Part shown: positions 30,301 to 42,300 of the stretch, piece by piece
How positions within the stretch are numbered: position 1 is the first letter of the stretch
Layout: every line of letters starts with the position of its first letter
Source: Rhyacophila brunnea
Lineage: Eukaryota > Arthropoda > Insecta > Trichoptera > Rhyacophilidae
Direction: 5' to 3'
Length of the DNA: 64,000 bases
NCBI GenBank assembly: GCA_022495005.1
Contig: JAGYXB010000687.1
Coordinates: 1,674,001 to 1,738,000 of the forward strand
The notes under the pieces: model-generated
Told to the model about the DNA's origin: nothing
What the model saw: only the letters and a program-made list of their open reading frames with translations
The model's database searches: none
Position numbers and translations under genes: made by a program

Positions 30301-33300
30301 ATAAACTAAAAATTAAAAAATATTTAAAATAAAGTACTAACATTTTTATATGATATTTTAAAAAATCTAATATTTTATATAGGTTGGTAAGAGTTCCTGC
30401 TATTTATTATATTAATTTATAGAGAACTTCTTTCTAAGCACATTTCATACCATAATTTTTCAATAGATGCCCGCCCTAATATGGTAAAAAAAAAAAATTA
30501 CCAAGTACCTTTCCAAACACGAGAATAAATGCTCCAAGCTTTTGCACTTATATCAGTTGTACCCCTTTAATACCCTGTCTCTAAAATATTTTATTAATAT
30601 ACCGTCTCTGTTCTGGCAGAACACACAAACTGGAGAATACTAGTTTTAAGTAATTTGACTTTGAAGTTGTTAAAATGTTTGAAATGGTCTATCATGTGAG
30701 TTTATTAAGTAATCGTAAAAAGGATGACTTTAAAATAAAGACTGTTTATTTATTAAGAAGGTTTCCAGACGGTAAAGTTTAAAATAAGGAACATTTTGGT
30801 ATAACTAACTCAATATGTCATTTTTTCGAATTAGTGTCTTGCCAGAACAGTGACGATACAATATAGAGAATGTTGGAAGCAATCTTTTATTGCTAATCTT
30901 GCCCAGGTGTAAAAAATATAGTGGCCGATAGAAATAAGTACCTACTGTCTATTTTTTTTTCTTCAAAACTACCACTACAATGTATGGAGATTGGCATGTT
31001 AAGGCTGGATCCAAGAACTACACCTGTTTTATAAATTTCATAAAGGTCCTCGCTCATCAATACCATTCATTTCACACATGGGAGAAAATTATGGGAAAAT
31101 TCCGTACCTCATTATTGCATGTCTTGATCATGAGTAATGTAGGCTCATGCTGTTCCGCCCGGACGTAAAAGGTGGTCAGAGAGCATCCGTGTTCCTCCGT
31201 GGTATACAGAAGCACCGGCTGATACATGGTGATCCGCACCGGCAGCCAAGACCACAGCGTGAATAGCTACACCAAACATCACCGTAATAAGTTAATGCAA
31301 CAAATAAACTTCATGGCAAAACACTACAGTACCTAGCGATATTATATAAGATGTATAGCAGACCTATTCGCTTTAATGTAACGCTAATAACTTCATTACT
31401 TCTCACTTGGAGAATGGATACTATATAAATAAATTAATATAATACTATACTAAATGGAATCTACAACAACTCTCAACTCCTAATTATCTGTGATAAAATG
31501 AACAAAGAAATAATGGGAGTTAATAAGCGACTTCAAATTCTCATACTAGATTTAACCAACGAGGTGATATTTGGGAACTTGCAATACAGATATTCTTAAT
31601 AAATGTGTGGTTGCAGGACAGAAAGTATTATGTCACGTTTTGAAGAAAATTAAATTTTAATATACGACTACATAATCTGCAAAGTGGCTAATTCCATTTA
31701 GGCAAATTGTTCAGGACGAAGAAAAAACTTGATAATTTAACTATCGAGCAGAATTTAACAATTCCAAAAATACTCTTAGAATTTTTTTTTTACAAATAAG
31801 CTACACTATGAATCAATACACTATTTTAGCTTCCCTTTTATATATAAAGAAAATTTATATAAGGAGCGGAGGTGTTCCATTTCCGATATTGGAAATTTGG
31901 CATCTGCAGTTGGCTGTTCTGTGTGAAGAACAATAACGCATTTATTTATTAACAAAATGCCATCAAAATCTCATTTTTGGTCAAAAGTGCAGTTAGCCGG
32001 TTTGCAGATTAAGAAGTCATTATGCAGAATGCTACCGTTTCCTTGGCTATAGTTGAATTTGCCAAAAGTTAGCAGACAAGGGTTTTTATGCCATGAAACC
32101 ATGGTGGGGCAATTTATCGTAAGTCAATTTAAATGCTTAATACTATTATTTCATGGCCTAAACAGTACACAATATCACAAAATTAATCATACTTAACGAA
32201 TACAAAAGAAATATCGATTAGTCGCAGAATTTGAAAACTGCAATATAATTCAATACGATTATCTTCAGCTACAAAAAAATTGACATAAAAACTTCTACCT
32301 TATGGGCCATAGAATCAATACATATTGAATAAATAATATGTATAATATGAATCTGTATGAGAAATTTAAGTTATTATTTATATTTATTTCAATCATTTTA
32401 AAATTAATTGTTCACATTATCCATGTTTTCCTTCTCCATCATTAAGCCCAGATAATCAAGAGTTATACTGTATTAATAAAACTACTTTTCAAATTAGCAA
32501 ATTTTAACTTGATTCAAAATTATGTTACATAATGGAATTATTATATATTAATTACCTATTATAAAATAACCACAGATACACATTAATAAACACAATATCT
32601 ATAAAACATTATAAAGGATGATTGGTACTGATAATTGTCACGTTCTTAAAAACGTTTCATTTCAGTGATTTCAGTAAAAGTTTACATGTTCGAGCAGCGC
32701 CAGTCATCCTGAATAATAAATATCAATACTAATATCATTAAGTGAGTTAAGAATAAGGACATAAAATGTACTACACATAGGTATTATTAAAGCAAACATC
32801 AAACAAAATAAACTGAAAACATACTGTTAATAAAATTAAAATCATCAAAATTAATCAGTAATTTTTTTTATTGTCAAGCAAAGCAGTGACCAAATAAATG
32901 AAAGCCAAAAACTTGTTTTAAAAATGTTGAATTAATTATGTGGGAACAATTTATTTGAAAATACTTTGTAAATTAGTTTAGGTCTGTAACCACTTCAGAG
33001 AAACTTAATCCATTAATAATAAAATACTGGCTACTGAAATGTATTTTTTTTTCAATTAAAAAGAACAGTGTAATAGGTACCTACATACTTACACATTACC
33101 CAAACTTATTTAAACATTTAAAACTAATATTTAAGATGAATAATTTGACTGAAAAAATTGTAGCACTGGTAAAAACAACTTGAAATAATTACAATATATT
33201 ATTCAGTATGGACAACACAACATAAAAAAGCATAAAGCATGAATATAAAAAAAACACATTAAGAGGTACTAAAAATGTTCATACAGTAAAAATATGAATA

Positions 33301-36300
33301 CTAAACATTAAATTATTATACAATAAGATAAAATTATTATACATAAGTAGTACGAAATAGTAGTGTGAAATCATTAACATCCAATAACATAGTCCAAATC
33401 ATAGATCAGAGGGTCGTAATTAAATATGTAGAAGCAATTATTAAAAAAACTATTTTCATTGTGTTGGCCAACAAATCTCCTCCCATACATCAGAAGAGAA
33501 TACAAAAAAAAAGAAATTGATTTATTAGAGCCATATTCAGACCCTAAAGGTAAAGTGTCATAGTAGTATTGTAGAAATCAATATTTTATGTAAAAGCGAA
33601 TAACTAAATTCTACCGCCTCTTTAGCTCCTTGAGCCTCTAAACGGTATTTAAAAATCATGCAATAATCTCAGAGAATAACTGCTGATATTAAGTAAAAAT
33701 AGTTATACTATATTCGTTACCGTGTTCAGCCGAAACCTGGGGCTCTGCGAGAATTCAGAAAAGCTCACCCAAAAAGTAGGCAAATCTTGAAACCTTTTTG
33801 ACAACTCTTCAAGTAAGGTTTAACGTTGACTTGTATTTAAGGCTATACTTCAGCTGAGGCATGGTCTAAAAAGATCGTGACTAGGCGATGCGCGGATTGT
33901 GCAAATGACGCGAGCCGAACAAAATATAATTTGTCATAAAAATTCACCATGCGTCCATTTAATGTTATGTTTATTGTTATATTAGTAATAATAATAGTAT
34001 ACTCATTAACATGTTTTCTTTTTTAACACATTGATCGCCAACTAGTTTTACATAAAATAGTTAAAAAATGATTATTTGTTTTTAAGGTATTATTTGATAG
34101 GTTATGAAAGAATATAATGTTTTTTTTTCATTTTGATGATTTTTTACGTAAATATTGGTTTTTATGATGTGCCGGCCACATGTGTCCGTCGCGGCGCCAA
34201 CAAGTTAATTTATTCTATTGCGCCGGGCCGGCCATTTCGCCGGTCACCTGTCCATATGTGTTGACGAGAGCATGGTGCCATTTCGCGGTCGAATTATATT
34301 TAGATTTAGATAGTATAATAAACAGAAAAGGCACAAATACGGAATAAAAGTTTTCAAATTGGGTAGTATAATACCTGGATACACATAAACTGGAAATATA
34401 CGTATACATACCTTATAATCATTTTTGTTATTCTATTTTTTTATTATTTACATATTTTTTATAACTTACATTTTTATAATCTATTTAATTTTTATTTTTA
34501 TATCAATAAAAACACATTTACAATTTAAAAGGAAAACTTTTTTTTTCATTATGTACATTCTTTACATTAGTGAGCCTATATTTTGTGACTGGGAAGACAT
34601 ATTTTCAGGCCAAGTGGCAGTAATATACAGAAGGGCCATGCCGGTCACCGCGTATCGAAAAATGCACTGCGCGCGTGCCCGCCGGCGCTGTAGAACAACT
34701 CTAAGGCAGGTCTTCTTTGCCGGTCACCGGTGATCCCCATGGCCCCCTGAACGTAATCCAATGCCGGTCACCGGTGACCCCCATGGCGATCAACGTGTTA
34801 AGTAGATGCGTAACGTTTTTTAGTCATCTTTACGCGATTTAAGAATATATTCCTCCGACGGCATCACAAAACAAATTAACGTGCTCACACCTCGACTGTC
34901 GGTCTCTGATTGGTGACAAGTGCGAAATTTCGTTCCACCTACTGTTGAAAATTATTTCCCGTTTCACTTATGTATGCTCTTAAGCAATAGAGTACGTTTT
35001 AGATATTGCATCATACTTATTATTGAACTAGAGCGGATTCTACTTGGGAAGAGAATTTTTGAACAGCTATATGAAGGAACAAAAATTGAGGAATTCAGTT
35101 GTATTAAAAACTATTTTAATATGTGTTATAATAATATTATTAGGTACCTACTAATTATTGTTTGCTAACCCTACCGAGAGTGGCATACCGTGCCGATAGA
35201 CAGCATAGGACAAGATATTTTAAGAAAGCGGCAGATTACGAAAGGAATATGAATACTCCAACTTTTGATGGTAGATTACAAAATTTTCGCCTTCGTCACT
35301 AATTTATATTTTATCACCCTGGACGATAATGTGCATCATCCAAGTATTAATAAATTTTCTGATTTCATTATTGAGAAATCAAAAACCAAAATTTGTAAGA
35401 AACAACACTTTACCTCTGTGGTCCATATAATAATATGTACTTAACTCAAGTGCGCAGTCTTTGAACTAGACTAGATCTATTGATAAGAACTCACAGCATG
35501 CTTATGGTCCAAATGCTTCCTATAATGAGGTACTTGGTGCAAATAATAAATTGTGCAGCGTATGTGGTGAAGGACTAAGAAAAGACAAAATGGCGTGAGG
35601 AGTAAAGGGCATCTTGGCAAACCTTATTGTGCAGTTCTAAGGAATTGCCGGAGTTATCCGCAAGAACCGCATTCGCAAATGGGAACCACATAGCGAGATA
35701 TAAATCGCGTGGTGTCTGTGGACAGTATCATGCGTGATTTACATGCAGTGAACATTTATATTGTATAATGCACAGGTGGAAAAGAATGGAACAATAAAGT
35801 CAATATTGTTGGTTAGTTGAAACTAAAAATTATTATACATTCTCTCGATCTGTTGATTTGTAGGTGTCGTGGAATTAAGCAAGTAAATATCTGTACATCT
35901 GGCATTTAGCTAATGGTAAACATAAATAAATTATTTGAATCAATGCCTGGAAAATGCAATCGAGTTTTTGATCTAATAACGTTTTTGGCTTAAGACTAAG
36001 AAAAGGGGGCATTTGTTTTAATTTGAAAACACAATATGATGGAAAAACACTAACATTAAAACCAACCATTTACGCTTGAAACACAAAGACATTGGTTAGG
36101 TGCCACAAATATTGAATTGAGGATTTATCGGTATTTGTAAATAGTTTTTTAAAACACAACAAATATATTTGTGCAAATTCTATTTCCCAATATTATAATA
36201 AAGACATTTTCGAATCAAAGACCATATTTTTCCTGGTTTAGTTGTATAAATAGTTAATCCCATTTTTACAGACATTAATTCATTAATTCATTTTTTCAAT

Positions 36301-39300
36301 CGACTTGTGAAATTTTCAATTATAATAGGTACATGTATAACTAAACCACATTAGCTAATAAGGATCATAACCTTTTTTAACGTAGAATATCATACAACAA
36401 TAATAAGTAATTAATAACACAAAATAAGTCATGCTCAAAAAGAATTCAGTGAAGGATATTGTCTACTGCTCAACTGATTGGAATATTCAATTTATGTTTT
36501 CTGGACAAAACAGGTTAACAATAAGTATTTAAAATGTTACAGGTAATAATGCAAATTGGAAAAAAACTAATACGACATGTATTAAACATGCAAAAAATTA
36601 GTCACATTTTATTCTTTTATGGTACTAATGTATCTCTCCCAGCCTTCTCTATAATTGTAAGTTTGTCAAAATACTACCGAGAAAAATTGACAAAACTATT
36701 AATTTATCAGTGGTTAATTCGTGACGATATGATTGATTCAAACGATAAGATGACAATAATCAAAATAAAAACAACAATTTCAATGAGATTCGTACTTTTC
36801 CATAAATTTTTAATAACCAGGATGCCACCTATCAGCATCCATAGGCTCGGTATGTCTACGCCTATGGAATGTATACAACTGACAAAGAATAACGTACACT
36901 TCTGTAATATTAACAAAATAAATTATTGTAAACATTACATTATTTATAAAAGGACAAAAGATTTTTTTTTCATTAGCTGCTTTACAATTCGATGCGAATC
37001 TTAACCGCCTCACAAAAAGGTTTCTCAACAAAATTTTTATTTTACGAGAAAGTGATATTACTTATGGCTTAACTGATTAGGTATAAAATATACTAAATTT
37101 TAAAAGTTTAATCTTCTTTAAAACAATTATAAGGAGTATGGCATATCTTCAAACCATAACATGTTAGTTAACAAAGTATGTGACATTTACTTCTAATACA
37201 AAACACTGGGTTGTAACTAACGGTAAGTGTAGAAAAAATTAATCAATATCTACAAGATACTTTAAATACAAAGGTATTTAATCAATAGAAAGTAATGATA
37301 TGTAGTTGAAGAATCCTGAAAAATGTATAATTGTAGCCACGCATCCAGGGAACATATTTTTGATAACTGCCAATTTAAAATTAGAACCATTTAAGTCTAA
37401 AATTAATACAAAATATTTTAAAGCATTTTTTCTTTGCGGGTATCTCTCTGTTGTTATAAGATTCCTGGATGTGTGCCTGAGAATGGTGCATAATGAAATC
37501 GGTTTAATGTGCGTAAAAATGTTTTTCCAACAAGTGGAATCATCTGAATGACATCTAGTGGGCCATACGGAAACTTTCCGCGTAGACTTACTTCCTTCTG
37601 GTCAAGAATCTGCGACTTGATGCTGTGAATTGGGAAAACTCCCACCGAAAGAGACCGCGGTCCGGGGGAATGAGATCCCTTTTTGAGGAAAGCAGCATGG
37701 CAACACACAACACCCCACATTTATAATAAAATTACGATATTATTGTTCAAGTTGTTTAATAAAAATAGAGTTAAATTTGAATAGCACGGTGTCTGTTTGT
37801 ATTGTCTTGTAACTGTAGTAGTAAGTATTTGCAAAAAGGACATATTTAAAATTATTAGTTTTCCTATATTAATTAATGGATACGAATTGTAAAGCATTTT
37901 TTATACGAATGATAATGAAGAACATAATATGATTTAATTCATAAGCAGTGAATAGTAAAAGCAAATGTTTCTGCCTCACTAAACTGAATTATAACATATG
38001 AATGTCTTTAATACTAGGTATTCATTTCAGTTCCCAAAATCATATTCAATTATATATTAGTAAAGACACGTGAACCAAATTTCCAGCCAAGACCAATATT
38101 CTATTCACACAAAAATAATATCTCGCTAGAATATTATATGAGTTAGGCGATATTAATACAAAAATATATATTATTTGTTATTAGTAATAATTAATATGAA
38201 AATCCAATCCAGGCATTAAAAATGTGTATCAACAATACAATACCATTTGTTTACATGAGTCCTCATTCAACCTCTGCAAAACCAAAGACACACCATTTTC
38301 TTTCATACATATTTAGCGACATTTATATTAAGCTAAGATTAATCAAATCTGCCTCCACAACTAAACCTTCACCAAAAAATTACCATGTCAATAGTATTAA
38401 TTGTGACTCATAGACCCGATTTCCATGCGAATTACGAAAAAATTATAATACTATATAATATAGGTATAATATAATACTGTATTCAGTATATTCAATATTG
38501 TACAATAGAATTTAATAGAAAGATATACCCCAGATTTAGAAGAAATTCATTACAATTAAATATATTATTAATTATTCTGTACACAAAAGAAACAATGTGA
38601 AAAATCAAAGGAGTCGTCCATAAATAACATCAAACGATTTTCAGTAAGTAATTTTAAATCACCTCATATTTTTGAACTCCAATTAATATATGTTCAGAAA
38701 ATATGATATGATAATAAAATTATATTAGACCCCTCCCCACGGTTAGGGTGTGATGTCATATATGGACAACCCCTACACAAGTTTTTGATGTGATAAAACA
38801 CAATTAGAATACCATTCTTATATCTGTTTGACTCTCATGTAATTAAACTGGAATTCTATGTATGAAAGTTTTCTATTTACATATAAAAAATCCTTTTACT
38901 AAACAAATAAGTCATTGTTCCTCCTGAGTACAGATTTAACATAAAACACCAAATGCAATATCCATAATAATTTAAAGTAGTTAACAATAAAACCAATGTA
39001 ATATTCATTTGATAATAATATAGCTTTTAAAATTCCTAGAAATAAAAATGATGAAATATTTTATTATTTGAAAGGATTTGAATAACTTATGAATATTGTA
39101 TTTGTCTTTTACGATAAAACATATTTTGGATAAATTCTGTTGCAAAAAAATAATTGATCAAGATCATGTTTACCTCTCGTATTGTTAGTGTATGTGACAT
39201 CATCTGAATGTTGACTTGTGATTGGCTGGTGGGAAGATTATCGGAAGATCGAGATCTCACCAGCTGTCTGGATCCGCTGAGAACCGACCGGGATTTCAAA

Positions 39301-42300
39301 ACCATCTCTGTCTTTATGAAGATCCGGGAAATGTATTGTGAACTGAAATGAGCATTGTCGATTGAAGTGATTAATGATATCTCTTGTGAGAAAATATAGG
39401 AATACATTTTGTAGGAAAACTGCATTATACATCACATTCAAAAAATAATATCATTCAGAAAAGACTCTTCAGATTTTCAATAGTCCAATATAAATTATGG
39501 ATTCTCTTTGTTAAATAGAAATATATATAAACACAAGCACGAGGTACATATAGAACAGTCATTCATTCATGATTTAAACTTATACCTCCTTTACACGTGC
39601 ATGGATTTATTTTGGACAGGACGTACAGTACGTATTATTGCAGCCAAAAAGAGAAAATGTACGTGTAAACATGTATTAGCCTGCAGTTGGCAAGATTGCA
39701 TGTATGAATCAAAAAAGTTTGAAAGCTCCTGAATTTTCATGCGACAGATGAGAATTTTTCGATCTGCACCTGGCTGTAGAACGATAGTGGCGAACCTGCC
39801 AGCAAAAAAATGAACTACGAACGAATTTTGAGGTTAACCGATTTTCACTACCTGTCAAATAATACCATAAAACGACAATAGCGCGTCTTGCTCACTCTTG
39901 AAGAATGAGATTGGAGAGACAGTCAGGACTTTTACGTGTAGACAGTTATTGTCACGATAGTTTAAAATACACACTATTGCTGGCAGTAAATCCAAGCACG
40001 TGTACAGGCGCTATTATGCAAAAATAATTAAAGAATCTTAGAAGTTTTCAGTTGCCATAAAGCGGCATTTCAGTTTGGGTTGAATGTGGACTGGTTTCTT
40101 TCTGCATAATGCCAGCCAATCAGTGTTCTTGCCAGTAATTGCAATCAATACATTAAAAACTCCTACAATAGCGTTTAATTTCATTTGCCAGTGATATATT
40201 TCTATCAAGGATTCAAATTGAGAAGATTGAAAGTAATGATTGAATAATTTAAGTCTCTAAAATCGTTTAGATGTCATCAATAAAAGCGATCTTCATTTGT
40301 CGCTAACAACATTGCAAACAGATGTTTATCATACTTGTTAGGTTGCATAAGTGGAGCTCGAATGAGTCCCCACGTATCGAGTATGGTAAGATTCAGACCA
40401 CGGAGCACACTGGGGCCATGTCATACATATATATGCCTTCCTCGAAAAAGATTCAGCCATAAACTGAAAGCTATTCCTTTTTTAATTGATGCCTTGCTGG
40501 TTCCACTGTGACTAAGTAGTAGTTCTGTTATCTGGTTTTTGTGATTTGGTTGTTACCTTCAACTTTTTCTTTTTGAATAAAATATTTTACTAAGGCCATA
40601 AGTATATCACAAGGATTAAAAAAATGTTACCATCAATCTATTGTATATTTTGTGTTTTTAAAATACAGTGATTTTTTTTTCCCTCTTGTTTCTTCCACCA
40701 AGCAACTATTATAGGTCAAAAAAGTATAGGAAAATTATTAGTTACAAAGTCAGTTGACTCCACTTTTTTAACATTTTGTTAAAAGTGCTTTTCGAATACC
40801 TATTAGTTCATTAAGGGCGATTTTTTTAAAAAATATCTAGCAAAACAGGTTAATGGATATAACTGACTATGTAACTAGCACCCTTCAATTATCATGACGA
40901 AAGATAATGGTCAAAATACGGTAGTTTAATGAATACCTTAGGGCTCTTATGCTGAAAGCGGTGCGAAGTAATTTAGTGGGTGATACAGGGATATTCCTGC
41001 AGAATTTGTTGAGAGCATTTTCAACGCCGTTCTTGGTCACCTCTCCCATCCACTCCGAGTTCTGATTCGTTGAGTATTTGTGGAACAACATGATGACTGC
41101 CATGGCTACTCTGTAGAGGACCTGAAATGACATTTCAATTAATTAAAATAATAATACTTATAGCTTTACCATTATACATCTGACATCTTAGCAGCGATCT
41201 GCATAGCTACAATTGTCTCTGCTATTGCAGGTGTACACAGTTATTCCCTGACACCGAGAGAACTGATAGTTTTATTGACTCAATGCCACACATTATTTTG
41301 TACAATACCAGTAAAAAATCTAGTCAACCCTGATGGTACATGAAAGATTTTAAGGGGAAAGTAGTAAGTATATATAGTATTCAATGAATAATTCTAAAGA
41401 TTTAAGAATGTAACATTCTTTATTGAACATACATAATTTGAAATATATATATATTTTTTTTACCATGTCCGATCCTAATTGGGCCTCCACAGGGTGGAGG
41501 TTTGTATTAATCGAATTTTGTTTTTACGAGAAATGGATGTTGGCCACTTTTGCTCAACCTAAAAGGACGATACTCTGATGAGTCAAACACAAATTGAAGA
41601 GTAATCTTTATATGACAGAAACAAAATTCGAGCCTGGGACCCACGACACTATAAGTATAAGCCGACCATTAAGCCGCTCAGCCATCATGCTAATAACGAT
41701 ATTTAGAAAGCGCGAACTGTGAGAAAGTGAGAACTGTAAAAACACTTGCCGCAATAAGATAGGACACACATAACTGAGTGATTATAGCACACATGTGTGA
41801 ATCCCAGGGGGCACAGGTTCGAATCCTATTTCAGAAGAGATTTTTTTCAAATTATGTAAATTATGTGTAAAAACACCTGATCGGCTCTTCAGAAAAGTTA
41901 AAAAAGGGTCTTGAAACTGACACTAAAGAAAAAAATCAATTCGCTGCTTAGAATATAAAAAAATTCTGATAATTCGCCGTCAAAAGTGAGGTGCATCAGT
42001 CGAAATATAGTTCATTACAGGAGTGTTACTAAAATTTTGCAAGTTTGGGAAACACCAATCTAGTCTAATCCCGGCAAGTTCAATATCTAAAAAAAAAAAA
42101 ATGTCAGTAAAACTACTGTTTGACAATAAAAAAAACATGGATTAACAAATTTAATAAATGTGATAAAAGTCCGATAAAGACAAAGATAATGGTCCACTAG
42201 TACATAATAGTATTATTTATACACAGTATTAACATCACTGAACAAAGGTAGAAGGAAATATATTTTTAGAAATAGTATGCAATATGATTAATACAACAAG

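Noticed and set aside
36827..36887. Possible extra sky exon reading LYTFHRRRHTEPMDADRWHP
   Set aside because: It has AG/GT borders but its length (61 nt) would shift the frame into the next sky exon, unlike the cassette at 37592-37678.
36534..37004. 156-codon plus-strand open frame
   Set aside because: AT-rich composition, lysine/isoleucine-rich product without motifs, overlapping frames on the other strand, and location inside a sky intron. Treated as chance.
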